Origin: Megalonaias nervosa | Taxonomy: Eukaryota; Mollusca; Bivalvia; Unionida; Unionidae | NCBI GenBank assembly: GCA_016617855.1 | Contig: JAECUM010001705.1 | Span: 1-64,000, forward strand | Reading direction: 5' to 3' | Length of the DNA stretch: 64,000 nucleotides | In this document: one piece after another, positions 1-9,376 of the stretch | Layout: the number at the start of each line of letters is the position of its first letter | How positions within the stretch are numbered: position 1 is the stretch's first letter | Made by a program: the position numbers and the translations under genes | The notes under the pieces: generated by a model | Told to the model about the DNA's origin: nothing | Seen by the model: only the letters and a program-made list of their open reading frames with translations | The model's database searches: none

Positions 1-379
1 TTTTTTTAAACCTAATAATGATGCGATACTAGTCGCTGGTGAAAAATCGATTATCAAATTATTTTTTAATGTGATTCTGGCTCGTAGCGTATTATAATTT
101 GGAGTCAGTTCAAAATTGTCTGCGGCAGTGTATTTTGCTATCAGTTCTCTTATCGTTTTCTTGAGATCAGTTACATTATACCCAAGCACCAGAATTAAAT
201 GTAAAGTCGTCATTGACGTTTAATTTTACATTTGCCATAGAATGCCATACCGTAGCAGAAATCTATCCGATTTCGTACTTTTTATTTGGATCTAGTATTA
301 TTGGCGGATTATAGTGGGCAGAAAAGTTTGCGCTGTCACTCGTTGTTTGTGACGAGTCGAGTAATAATGTAGTTGACAT
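1..379 (-). pseudogene. Polinton A penton-like minor capsid protein, N-terminal part, broken
   Basis: Reading from the ATG at 379 towards the window edge gives a peptide starting MSTTLLLDSS and containing NPPIILDPNKKYEI, then, after an in-frame stop and a frameshift, stretches such as GYNVTDLKKTI and ELTPNYNTLRARITLK. The same pattern (short acidic start, PP-L-LD, then Y-N-I/V-T-D-L, then P-N-Y-T-L-R-R-I-T-L) is found in the Polinton B protein at 12.9-13.25 kb, which is followed there by a typical penton-like C-terminus. I infer a single-jelly-roll vertex protein of the capsid. The C-terminal half lies beyond position 1. Confidence 0.6.
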
Positions 380-399
380 TATATCAATGTTGTTAGATA

Positions 400-1472
400 A
401 GATCGCTATGCAAAATTTCGTATTCGGATGATGTTAGTAATCTGCTCGATCTAAGATGATCTAATATATCAATAATTTCGTTGTCGATTTCAGTGCTTTT
501 ATTACCTGCTTCTTTTGATGATATTAATAACAATAGTCTGACAACTATTTCAGCATTTGATGTAAACAATTTTATACCTGTTCCAGTTTTTTCCTCTGGT
601 AATTTTTTTTTTATCTCGTTCGTTTTCATGCTTATCAAATAATCTTTTAAATGTCCAACCTTTACCATAATTTTTTTCTCTGGTTCTATACTTATCTGCT
701 GTCTTATATAAAACCTCAGCAATAACTCCGTCTCTCATTGTGTCTAACATAGCCAACATTTCTCTATTTGTGCTAGCTTCTTTAAGCACTTCATCAGCTT
801 TAAAAGAATTATTAATTTTTTCATTTAAAATTATTTGTAGTATTTTATAATGATCATTTGACCATTGCCGAATGTTATTAAAATTAGTAAGTTTGTCTTT
901 TGTCAGATATTTTTTTATAACTTCGGCAAGTTCAGAATCTTCTATTCTTGATATAGCTTGTTGTCGGTAAAATCTTATCTTTCCTTGAAGAGACATTACA
1001 TCTGCGGTAGCTTCAGTTGCTCTTTTTTGTTCCTCAGCTAATTTCTTAGTTTGTTTTGACATATTTTCTATAAAATTCTTTAACTCGTCCGGATTAATTG
1101 TTGATGTTGTTATTGCTCGTTGAAGCTCAAGGGGGTTATTTATTAATCTCTCAAATTCGGTTTGTAGTGCATCAGGATCAGCAATATTTTTCACAATTCC
1201 TTCTACAAGTTTTTTAGTTTCTTATTTTGATATTTTTTCAAGTAAACCTAACAGACCTTTTTCTTGTAATTTTTTTAGTTCCTCTGGAGATAACGCAGAT
1301 ATTTCTGGTTGTTTGCCAAGAACTGCTTCAGTAACAAGTTTAAGGAAACTAGCGGCTGTTTCTTCTGCTTGAACTTGTCTTCGACGAGCTTCTTCCACTT
1401 TTTTCTTAAAAGCAGCTCGAGTTGTAATAATTTTTTTTTTAGTAATTCAATTTTTTGTTGATGTTTGTCCAT
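400..1472 (-). pseudogene. Polinton A helical protein of unknown function
   Basis: Two open stretches (1472-1275 and about 1194-550, with a short continuation in another frame to about 400) appear to be one gene broken near 1200-1270. The product is lysine- and glutamate-rich with long predicted helices (KLAEEQKRATEATADVMSLQ, RFYRQQAISRIEDSELAEVIK), then a region with GKGWTFKRLFDKHENE. It sits directly downstream of the packaging ATPase, as does the helical gene at 13.9-14.6 kb in Polinton B, so it is probably the positional equivalent. Its role in the virion is unknown; a coiled-coil scaffold or internal protein is a guess. Confidence 0.55.
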
Positions 1473-1504
1473 TGTTTATATTTTATACGATCTATAAAAT
1501 TCAT

Positions 1505-2178
1505 TTATAGAAATGTGTCAATATAACAACGAAACATCTTAGCTGGATCACGCGCTAGTTTATCAAATAAAACGAAATTGTATTTGTCTTTGGTTGCTTG
1601 ATGATATAGATCAATAAATTTATCTTTTGTTGCATCACCTCATTGCTCGTTTGCAATATTTCTCACATCAACATTACCTAGCCCTGGAAATTATATAAAA
1701 CATCCCGTATTTCGCCTAATAAATCTGTCAGTGTTGTAAAATCCTTGCGCGAGATTGATCGAATTACATTTTTGTTATGCGATAATGAAAAATAAGATTT
1801 AATCTTATTCATCTCCTCGTTGTTTAGAGGATTATCGTCAAATACAATTATTTTATCCCCAGACGAATCAAGTTCATCAACTGGAATTAATTCCTCTGGT
1901 TGTTTTATTAAAAATATATCATCGCCAGCGTCAAGCTCATCACGAAGTTTATCGTTGTACTCGCTCGATAATTCGTATTTATCCTGTTGTGGGTTAATTA
2001 TGTAAAAATATACCTTATCGTAGTTAAAGTTATCGTTGAGTAAGAGATTTAATAACAAATTTATTTTACCAGAGCCTGCACGAGCAACAATAAGATAATG
2101 ACAATCTGGAAGTTCGTTATTATGTTTATGTTTGATTAATCGTTCGGTATCAAAATTTAAAATCGATGACTTCACCAT
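1505..2178 (-). pseudogene. Polinton A packaging ATPase (A32/FtsK-HerA type)
   Basis: DNA-packaging ATPase that would fill the capsid with the genome. From the ATG at 2178 the protein shows PDCHYLIVARAGSGKI (P-loop, about residues 25-40) and KIIVFDD (Walker B, about residue 110), spaced as in A32-like enzymes. The usual Ser/Thr after the P-loop Lys is Ile here, which should impair nucleotide binding. The frame stays open to 1678; after a stop near 1650 the same frame continues as a plausible C-terminus (DLYHQATKDKYNFVLFDK) to the stop at 1505-1507. It is divergent from the fibre gene at 2217, with about 40 bp between the two starts. Its counterpart is at 14.6-15.4 kb. Confidence 0.75.
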
Positions 2179-2216
2179 TGTTGTTATACAATTTTATGTA
2201 ACATAATTTATATAAT
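2179..2216. promoter_or_regulatory. Short divergent spacer between ATPase and fibre genes
   Basis: The two gene starts of Polinton A lie only about 40 bp apart. The AT-rich spacer holds TTTATGTAACATAATTTATA-like sequence just before the fibre ATG. By position it should hold promoters for both directions, but no motif is diagnostic. Confidence 0.3.
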
Positions 2217-3470
2217 ATGAGTTATTATACAAAGTTTGGAACAACACTTTCAGGAGACGAACCAATAATAACTGATACGTCATCATTAGTTAATAAAACA
2301 GGCGACACAATGACCGGTAATTTATTAATGTCAAATCAGCGAGTACATGGTTTAGAAGTAGATTATCCGCCACCAAAGGTCGATCTTATTCAAGCGGTAA
2401 GTTGCTCACAACTAAAAACGACTGACAATAACAAAATATCACTGACAGGAGGAATTTTAAGCGGTAACTTGGAAATGTCAGGAAATAAATCATAAATCTG
2501 GAAACCGCATATCCGCCAAGAAACTTAAATCAAACCCAAGCGGTAAGTTATTTACAGTTGAAATATGTGGATGACAACCATCTTGATAAAACTGGTGGAA
2601 CAGTTACAGGCAATATTAATATGTCGAGTAAAAAGTATCGGGTTGGAAACAGTATATCCACCAACAAATGTTGATAATACACAAGCTGTAAGTTATGCGC
2701 AGCTAAAATCCGCTGACGATGACAAGATCGATAAGACTGGCGATACAATGACAGGCAACCTTGTAATGAGCAATAACTCAAAAATAACTGGATTGCCGAC
2801 AACCTCACTACCAGCTCATGAGACTGATGCTATTAGTTACGCTCAGTTAAAAGAAAAACTCACCCCGTATTTAAAACGATCCGGTGGACCAATGTCAGGC
2901 AATACAAATATGAGAAACAATAAAATAGCAGTGACATATGTTCCAGTTAACCCTAATGATCTAACAAATAAAGCGTATGTTGATAGTGTGTTTAGTGGTG
3001 GTATAAAACGAACTAAAAATAATGTTGCGTATATTCCAACACTTCTTAAGGCAACTGATAACCGAGATGGGTCTGAGGTAAGCGCATCAACACATTACCC
3101 TGAAAATTACCCTCATTACGCTTTCTCTGAAAGACAAGAATTGACAACTAACGGAGAAGTTGAAAACTTTTGGATCAAAATTAAATGACCCATTACAGTT
3201 GCAATTTTGCAATTTCATTTGCACGGTCGATTAAACTCTAGTCTTGGTCGAATTTATAATTGGCGATTGGAAGGATCAAACGATGATATCAACTGGGCAA
3301 CATTATATAGCACAGAGATCACGTATATTTCAACAACACAATATTTTACAATTCCGGCAGAAAAGACCGTTAACAAGTACTTGCATTTTCTAGTTTATGT
3401 TGTCGCTGCTGAAAGTCCGTTTCCAGGACTGACAGCATTTCAAATATACACACTCGATGATCCAATTTAA
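2217..3470 (+). pseudogene. Polinton A fibre protein with phage-tail-like repeats and discoidin-like C-terminus
   Basis: Probable attachment fibre. The first open stretch (2217-2495) shows NKTGDTMTGNLLMSN and a linker YPPPKVDLIQAVSCSQLK. Similar units follow in shifted frames: KTGGTVTGNINMS near 2585-2625 and KTGDTMTGNLVMSNNSKITG near 2730-2790. Each unit is about 45 residues: (K-T-G-x-T-x-T-G-N-x-x-M-S) plus (YPP...QAVSYxQLK). The last unit is followed by NPNDLTNKAYVDSVF and a beta-rich tail (WRLEGSNDDINWATLYSTE, then PFPGLTAFQIYTLDD at 3415-3460) resembling a discoidin/F5-8C-like fold. Frame breaks lie near 2495-2560, 2640 and 3187. The repeat style is that of phage tail fibres, but the neighbours are Polinton genes. 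Confidence 0.7.
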
Positions 3471-3487
3471 TCTAATATTATAAAATA

Positions 3488-5219
3488 ATGTTAGAATCAC
3501 CAATTATAACCATTGCAAGAGAATTTTATGATAATATTTTTAACCCAAAAAAGATGTTGGAAACGAATCACTAGCGGCACGTGCGATAAATACTACGAAA
3601 ATTTCAGAAGAAGAAAAAAAATTTGTTCGTATTAGGTATATGCGAGGACCACAACTAATAGAAGCAATAGAAAACTTTGATATTATAAGCAGATACTGTC
3701 ATCCTGACGATTGTCTAGAAGAACAAAAACAAGTTGAAATCATGTTCAAAAAATATTGCTTGAGCTTGATTTTAAAAATATTGATTTGATAATGCGATCA
3801 GGCTTACTGAAAACACGAATAGCACAGGAGGAAAAAATAAACGATAACTATAATTGTCTCAGCAACCTAGCGGAATTTATGATCATAGGAATAAGAAGGA
3901 ACAAAAAGTTATACAATAGTTTTTAAAAACGAGAAAGTTTTAATTATCTCGGTATGTACTGCCTCGACAAGGAAACCCTAGTTAAAATCGTTGCCATGAC
4001 AACGGACACAACGTTAATTATAAAAGTATACTTGAACGCAATTCTACCAATGATACGTAGAAAACCCGAATTCGATCCGATTATCTTGACAGATCTCTAA
4101 AGATAATCAAAGATCTTGACGATGAAATTAGTTATCTCGATGTTGAGCGAGAATTTTTTTTTTAAGAAGTAGCACAAACAAAGTTGGAAAAAAGATTGAT
4201 TCTTATTACGATGTAAGTGAAGAAGATGATGTTCTACTTCCATCGCTCCAGCGCTCTAGACAATTATCATTACGAAATTATTACGATGAAATTGAGAAAA
4301 TATTTACGAAATCATACAAAAATTTAATGCTAAAAGTAGCTTCTCTTATGAGTCTTACCAGAATTTATAGAGACAGACTCAGAATATTAATGCTAGTAAA
4401 TTTTATAGTTGCATACGGAATTGTCAGACAATATCTTGTTCCAAAAATGTTACGTTGGATCAAATAAGCATGGTACTTGGGTTTATTGATGAAACAGAAA
4501 GAGAATACGGTAATTTGGTAAATAAAACAGATTTATACGAATTTATAGTAATAGACCAGTTTGATTCCTACAGCTGGTTAAAGAAAAATGAGGTACTAAC
4601 AGATGAACGATATAGAGATACTTCGTCAGAGATTTTATAGCTGATCCTAACAATAATAAGTTTCGTGAATTTCTTGATTCGATTATTGGTGCTAGAACTT
4701 TTACTATCGTGTAAAAATTGTAAGAAAATATTGTATAATGAAAAAACAGATCATCGATTTCAATCATATTTCAGAAGAAATTTCAAAACAGAATGTTGAC
4801 TCACTAATGCAATATTACAAATTTTATCGTAAAACAACTTTGGTGCGTAAAGCAATGTTACAAATATTATAGTAAAATACCTCGGATAATATCATATTTA
4901 CTGTTGTTAATGACCAGTTCTGGTATAATCTCAAGTGGAGCATCATTAAATCCGTTTTTGTTGATAATATCTGGTGTTGGTGTTCTCTTGCAACTGCGTG
5001 TAAAAAATTGAGCCTCGACTTGAGAAAAAAAAATGCCTGCAAAACAGCAAATATCACTTATAAAAAATTACTTGATCAAATACGATCTTATTTGCGAGGT
5101 ATAAAATATGATATGGACGATTTAATACGCGAGTTTCGTATTATTGACAGTTTGTTAAGAGAAATTCTACCATTGAGAGTCAACAAGTACGAAAAAAAAT
5201 TATCAAAAAGAGCATGGTG
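3488..5219 (+). pseudogene. Polinton A long helical protein, function unknown
   Basis: Starting at the ATG at 3488 (MLESPIITIAREFYDNIFNP), fragments in changing frames give one long protein-like reading: KISEEEKKFVRIRYMRGPQL, ETLVKIVAMTTDTTLIIKVY, FDPIILTDL, then an open part at 4455-4640 (MDQISMVLGFIDETEREYGN), a hydrophobic glycine-rich segment near 4900-5000, and an open end at 5008-5219 (KLLDQIRSYLRGIKYDMDDL). Many stops, one at a poly-T run near 4157, show it is dead. It follows the fibre gene on the same strand. The hydrophobic segment could be membrane-active. No equivalent is visible in Polinton B. I do not recognise a domain. Confidence 0.5.
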
Positions 5220-5515
5220 ATGATAGGGTATGAAATTTTGTCTAAACGTTAGAAATAAAATAATCTCAAACAATGCCTTTAATCCTCCCTAATCAATTTT
5301 ATCTAACAATAATACAATAAACTTTAGCCAGAAACCTTATCATCATTTTGAGAAAAATAAATTGTTGCCCAGGGCTGGTGGGTCCCTGGGGTGGGAATTT
5401 GTATTTGTTTGGAGGTGGGTGGGACCTGGGATAGGGGTCTTGAGCCAGAATCCTTGTTTTCCCTTACTACTGCGCTTAGAGCTTCTAAAGATTAGGCGAT
5501 ATACAAAGTCCTCAT
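5220..5515. other. Non-coding stretch after Polinton A
   Basis: AT-rich to about 5360, then a short G-rich stretch (5365-5450) that ends in TGAGCCAGAATCC. No gene is visible. The last motif resembles the terminal repeat of Polinton B (see findings). Confidence 0.4.
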
Positions 5516-5552
5516 TACTATTATTATCATCATCATCATTATTATTATTATG

Positions 5553-5610
<58 letters not shown>
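5516..5610. repeat. (ATT)n microsatellite
   Basis: Uninterrupted ATT/TTA triplets with a few ATC units at the left end. Confidence 0.95.
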
Positions 5611-5613
<3 letters not shown>

Positions 5614-6001
5614 TGAATGTTTAAAACTGTTGCGATTGTTAGTCAGGGAACTATACATATGTCTACCAAATCTGAATCAGTCTGTGGGTTTTTCAATCAA
5701 AATTGTTAAACAATTTTCCTCAGCCAAATAATAATACATATGTGAAAAAAGTGGTTATTATTTCGTGTTTACCAGAGCAGTTGCCAGTTAAAATGTTTTG
5801 ACAGAGATGTTGTTTCATACAATGTTAACGCCAATCAAAAGTCATTGCACATGTTTATAATTAACAGCTTATATATGGGCATAACAGATGAATATGAAAA
5901 AGGAAAACATTTTCATGATATGCCTGTAAAAATATTGTTCGTGCTGTTAGCAAAATTTGCCAACCGTACGTAATCTCAAACAATATAATTTCTTTGCATA
6001 G

Positions 6002-6005
<4 letters not shown>
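5611..6005. other. Unassigned AT-rich sequence
   Basis: No open frame, terminal repeat or RNA-like structure that I can support. It lies between the (ATT)n and (TA)n arrays. Confidence 0.4.

Positions 6006-6098
<93 letters not shown>
6006..6098. repeat. (TA)n microsatellite
   Basis: About 46 uninterrupted TA units. Confidence 0.95.
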
Positions 6099-6099
<1 letters not shown>

Positions 6100-6184
6100 G
6101 ATTGGAGATATATAGAAGTCTGAGTGAGGTCTTATCGTTAGATATTGTGACAGAGATCAAGGAGTGATATGCAACACTAGGTTA

Positions 6185-6515
6185 AACAACTAGCAGAGAC
6201 TTAAACCTCAACAACAACCTTATGACCAGCCCAGCAGATCCTGGACAACGAACGGCTAACAGAAACTTAAACTTCAACAACAATCACATGACCAGTCTAA
6301 CGGATCCTGGATAACCAACAACTAACAGCAACTTAAACCTCAACAATAACTACATAACCAGTCTAACGGATCGTGGATAATAAAATGACTAACAGCAACT
6401 TAAACCTCGACAATAGCCATGTGACTAGTCTAGTAGATCCTGAACAACAACAACTAACAGCAAATTAAACCTCAAGAATAACCAAGTGACCAATCTAACA
6501 GATTCTGGAAAAAAC
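6185..6515 (+). repeat. Five-unit tandem repeat that reads as a fibre-type peptide repeat
   Basis: Units of about 66-72 bp, each holding ACTTAAACCTCAACAA...ACCAGTCTAACGGATCCTGG. In the frame shared by most units the peptide is NLNLNNN-x-M/I-T-S-L-T-DPG, for example NLNFNNNHMTSLTDPG, with stops between some units. This is close in style to the fibre units GNL-x-MSNN-x-I-T-G-L in the Polintons. I infer a remnant of another fibre gene lying between the two elements. Sequence to about 6780 may be its decayed continuation. Confidence 0.5.
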
Positions 6516-6800
6516 ATTTGATGCAGCTAATGCACATTTGGACAAAAACTAGTAGATATTCAAATGCGAAAAACTGGATGAAGACAATTTGAAAGATATA
6601 AGAATATGGAAGGACAAGCTGACAATAATGAACTGTTACTGAAGAGAGTGGTACTGAGGGAGCTAACAAAATCTCGGATCTAGAGAACACAAATTGCTTA
6701 GAACAAAACAAAACCAAACGTTTAGATGTTCATGAACTGAGATTGAATACCGTTATCCTCTGCTGTACAAGCCTTTAAAACAGTAAGAGAAGTAGCTGGC

Positions 6801-6801
<1 letters not shown>

Positions 6802-6875
<74 letters not shown>
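6802..6875. repeat. (TA)n microsatellite
   Basis: Uninterrupted TA units. Confidence 0.95.
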
Positions 6876-6877
<2 letters not shown>

Positions 6878-6976
6878 AGTTCTAGCAGAGTTGAATATAT
6901 GACTGTATACAGAGTATTGCTTTTATGTCAAAGTGATGTATTAATTTTTAATAATTTTCAAAAGACCCCTAGTAGT

Positions 6977-6979
<3 letters not shown>

Positions 6980-7036
<57 letters not shown>
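6980..7036. repeat. (CT)n microsatellite
   Basis: Uninterrupted CT units directly before the SINE tail fragment. Confidence 0.95.
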
Positions 7037-7038
<2 letters not shown>

Positions 7039-7175
7039 ATACCAAAGATTTATAAAAATGGTATACTAACAGCTGCCTCGCTAGGCGCTCAGTACTTGGT
7101 GCTAGGACTGGTGTTAGAATAATGTGACTGGGTGGGACATGATTCTACATGTCTGCGGCATTGCAGACATCCTGG
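7037..7175 (+). repeat. SINE fragment (family 1), tRNA head missing
   Basis: CATACCAAAG...AAAATGGTA-CTAACAGCTGC through GTGACTGGGTGGGACATGAT matches, as reverse complement, the body of the full SINE at 34753-35081. The tRNA-like promoter head is absent; its place is taken by the (CT)n array. The fragment ends just outside the left terminus of Polinton B. Confidence 0.75.
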
Positions 7176-7196
7176 TGATATGAGTAGTAGCACTTA

Positions 7197-7352
7197 ATGG
7201 GGGTTCTGGCTCACTTCATCACTGCATGATGAAGGAGTGAGCTCCAATTGAACTCTATTACTATGTTATGGGGGTTGTGGCTCACCCGTTTACGACCCTT
7301 GAAACTTTGCTAGTGTGTGATGAGGGACCCATGAAACTCTACTGCGGGAGTC
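7197..7352 (+). repeat. Left terminal inverted repeat of Polinton B
   Basis: It matches the reverse complement of 20782-20963 with indels: ATGGGGGTTCTGGCT, GCATGATGAAGGAGTGAGCT, TATGTTATGGGGGTTGTGGC and AACTCTACTG occur in the same order in both. The motif GGGGGTT-C/G-TGGCTCAC occurs twice within the repeat, about 70 bp apart. Confidence 0.85.
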
Positions 7353-7850
7353 ATTTGTATGCTTCGATGCAAGGTATGATTTAAGTGGTCAACGAGGTCT
7401 GGAAGAAAATCTAAGTATCGGTTGGTATTATCGCTGGTAAACTTTTTCCACATGAATTTTTGAGAGTTTTGTTGAATTTTTCGATGCTAGAGGCCTTGAA
7501 AGGATTATGGGTGCTGTACAAAGTGAATCCAATCTGAGACCGTTTTGTTGTAAAATTCGCTCACGTAATCTGCCCAGAGTTTATGAGGCTTTCGAGTACC
7601 TATGAGACTATTCAACGCCTTTTCGATGGAGGCTTCTTTGTCGTTTTTGAGAGGAATGACCCAGGCGTATTTACTAAAGACAGCTATGACAGTCATGAGA
7701 TAGTGGAAACTATCGTTGAAGGCGCTATAATTTTTCATATCAACGAGATTTGCTTACCATATTTCGTCTACGGCGATGACTCTACGTCGTGGAAAATGCT
7801 TGCCTGCGGGTTCATGCAGTTCGTCTGCGAGTGTCGAAAGTTCAGCTGAC
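7331..7850 (-). pseudogene. Polinton integrase (retroviral-type DDE integrase)
   Basis: Would insert the element into host DNA. Reading leftward: LADELHEPAGKHFPRRRVIA, then the catalytic core YLMTVIAVFSKYAWVIPLKN (the usual first Asp is Ala), RKPHKLWADYVSEFYNKTV (second Asp kept), and, after a frame change near 7500, KASSIEKFNKTLKN and further fragments running into the terminal repeat. The glutamate normally expected just before the KASSIEKFN stretch is not evident. Internal stops lie near 7765 and below 7505. It is the gene nearest the left terminus, a common place for a Polinton integrase. The core is clearly retroviral-like; it is inactive. Confidence 0.8.
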
Positions 7851-7888
7851 ACGCCAATACCAAGCTAATGTTTAATGCCAATGATACA

Positions 7889-8200
7889 TCAGACGAGAAC
7901 TCGGTCTACACGTTCTTTGAAATTTTTAGGCTTGAGTTCCTTTAAGTCCCTCAGCATGACTCGATCGCATCCCGCTTTATCGTCGGGATGCCCTCTGCAG
8001 CAGATATCATGATGCATGGCGATGGTGTCGACGCCGTTGTAGAGTTCTTGTCCTGGGAGAGGCTGATCGCGTTCATCCAGTTCTTGTGCTAAGGGATTAC
8101 ATGGTCCTGTGTATTTATGTCCTGGCAACGTCCATTCGCCCCGAGGTTTAGGAAGTTTTCCGATGAGCTCATTGACCTCACAGTGTCTGCAATGATGCAT
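7889..8200 (-). CDS. Phospholipase A2-like protein of Polinton B
   Basis: An intact 103-codon frame. It shows a calcium-loop-like YTGPCNPL (about residues 30-37) and the catalytic-type pair in MHHDICCRGHPDDKAGCD (His-Asp followed by Cys-Cys, about residues 62-79), as in secreted and parvovirus-type phospholipase A2. Known phospholipase domains of this sort in virus capsids help particles cross membranes; I infer a similar entry role here. It follows a zinc-ribbon frame by 17 bp in a different reading frame, so the two may be separate genes or one broken gene. It is unusually well kept compared with the integrase and protease beside it. Confidence 0.7.
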   Translation of the reverse strand: MHHCRHCEVNELIGKLPKPRGEWTLPGHKYTGPCNPLAQELDERDQPLPGQELYNGVDTIAMHHDICCRGHPDDKAGCDRVMLRDLKELKPKNFKERVDRVLV

Positions 8201-8217
8201 GGTTTATACAAATCCCT

Positions 8218-8376
8218 CTATAGTTTAGCGTCCAGCTCATGTTGTTTCATGAAGTGTGAATTTTGGAAACACACAGCACACCAGGATTTGATCATGAGGC
8301 GCTTATTGGTTGCTACAATCTCCATGGGATATACACTCTCCGTCTTGGCTTTACACTTTAGACACCATGAGTCCAT
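8218..8376 (-). CDS. Small zinc-ribbon protein upstream of the phospholipase frame
   Basis: A 52-codon frame from the ATG at 8376: MDSWCLKCKAKTES, then IKSWCAVCFQNSHFMKQ. The two Cys-x2-Cys knuckles about 27 residues apart suggest a zinc ribbon. Stop at 8218-8220. It directly precedes the phospholipase-like frame and may be its original N-terminal domain, separated by a frameshift. The function is unknown; DNA or protein binding is a guess. Confidence 0.55.
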   Translation of the reverse strand: MDSWCLKCKAKTESVYPMEIVATNKRLMIKSWCAVCFQNSHFMKQHELDAKL

Positions 8377-8431
8377 GGCACTATACACATTATAGATCTA
8401 AAAGTGTTTCGACAGGGGATTTTCCTTTATG

Positions 8432-8789
8432 TCAACCTTGGATATAGTCGATACAGTAACATCCACAGGTAATATCGCCGATGTTCTGAAGTTGTAACGA
8501 GTTATACACGCCTCCTTTATGTGCTGAGCATAGATATCGCACGACTTCATCGTGAGGAGGTAAACCAAACGAATCAAAATACTCCACATCGTTTGACTGA
8601 GGATCGTTGACGATGGCGACCCAGTGAGTGACCTGTCCATCGTGATAATTTTGGAGTTTAATGACACAGCTCTCCTCTGGCTTGATAGTCTCTGGAAGCT
8701 GATCTTTAGAAAAGACGCCCCTGAAATGCTGGACGCTGGGTGTTAAGTGATGTTCGAGATCAAGGATGCTTAAAATCTATTTTTCTCAT
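8432..8789 (-). pseudogene. Adenain-like cysteine protease (Polinton maturation protease)
   Basis: Would cleave capsid precursors. No Met-initiated frame covers it, but the reading that ends at 8432 shows, in order, HFRGVFSKDQLPE, GQVTHWVAIVN (catalytic His), EYFDSFGLPPHDEVV (acidic residue), YNSLQLQ (oxyanion Gln) and ITCGCYCIDYIQ (nucleophile Cys). These are the spacing and residues of the adenovirus-type C5 protease family. The catalytic core is unbroken for about 100 codons; the N-terminus is lost by a frameshift or stop near 8765, after a possible start at 8789 (MRKIDF). It lies between the pX-like and zinc-ribbon genes. Confidence 0.8.
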
Positions 8790-9119
8790 TTCATTTCCCC
8801 TCGTAGTTCCTGGAAGTCGAAGCCCTCTTCCGATGCCGAGCAGTCCTGGCAGTAAGGTCCTAGCAAGCCCTGCTAACAGAGGTGCGATACATCCTCCTTA
8901 TTTGGACAGCTGTGACGCGGATAAGTTCAAGACGAAGCCATTCCGAGCAGGCTTATGTTTAGTGACGGAGGTCCCTTGTCGGTAGGTCAACATGAGTTTA
9001 TCAGGCCCGTGAGCACTGAGGCATTCAGCCTAATCGAGACAAGTCTTTTTTATGTGGCTGTCTAATCAATATTTTTTCTGCTGCGGTGACAGCGTGACTT
9101 CGACAGGAACGTACGACAT
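8790..9119 (-). pseudogene. Probable pX-like core/minor virion protein
   Basis: From the ATG at 9119 the reading starts MSYVPVEVTLSPQQKK. After a break, a second frame gives HGPDKLMLTYRQGTSVTKHK and FVLNLSASQLSK, then a stop, then a hydrophobic glycine/leucine-rich part GGCIAPLLAGLARTLLPGLL. Lysine-rich repeats of the form 'V-x-L-T/S-P-x-Q' followed by a Gly-rich hydrophobic tail are a pattern I associate with small Polinton/adintovirus core proteins. The exact role, such as genome condensation or membrane lysis, is inferred. At least two breaks. It ends next to the protease start. Confidence 0.5.
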
Positions 9120-9374
9120 GACGTTATATGAGATATTATTTATTTTTTTTTTTTCGTTTTTTTTGGTGTGGCCAATGGCTCCTCTTCGCACTCCGTTTCC
9201 TAAGGTCGATCTTTGAGTAGCTCCGGCGATGGCTCCTGTGACTTCCGCCAGTCCTAAGGGGGCCAGAACGGAAGCAAACAACTTGGGATCCATGGTCGTC
9301 ACTAAAGGAATAATGGCGTCAGTGATGGAATCTCCGTCCCGTAGTCGCTTAGATGCCTTTTTCCTGGGTATGTT
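9120..9374 (-). CDS. Small Gly/Ala-rich protein after the major capsid gene
   Basis: The frame opens just after the capsid stop at 9377-9379 and contains RKKASKRLRDGDSITDAIIP, then FASVLAPLGLAEVTGAIAGA, then GNGVRRGAIGHTKKN. A basic N-terminus, a hydrophobic Ala/Gly helix and a basic end suit a small membrane-active or core virion protein. No ATG lies between the capsid stop and RKKAS, so the start is probably mutated. The frame runs on into the next gene at 9119 without a stop, which may mark the loss of one. Confidence 0.4.
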
Positions 9375-9376
9375 GT

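Larger units (their letters stand above)
1..5300. mobile_element. Polinton A: partial, decayed Polinton/Maverick (adintovirus-like) element
   Basis: A block of virus-type genes: penton-like fragment, helical protein and packaging ATPase on the minus strand, then divergently a fibre gene and a long helical protein on the plus strand. The order ATPase, helical, penton facing a fibre gene is the same as in the better-preserved element at 7.2-21 kb, which supports Polinton identity. The left part is outside the window. The right boundary near 5.3 kb is where coding-like sequence stops; no clear terminal repeat is visible. The DNA is visibly AT-rich, unlike Polinton B, so it is probably a different lineage and not a duplicate. 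Every gene has stops or frameshifts. Confidence 0.8.

Noticed and set aside
2217..3470. Bacteriophage tail fibre, suggesting bacterial contamination
   Set aside because: It lies between Polinton genes (A32-type ATPase, penton-like fragment), recurs in Polinton B, and the flanks are eukaryotic with SINEs and spliced genes.
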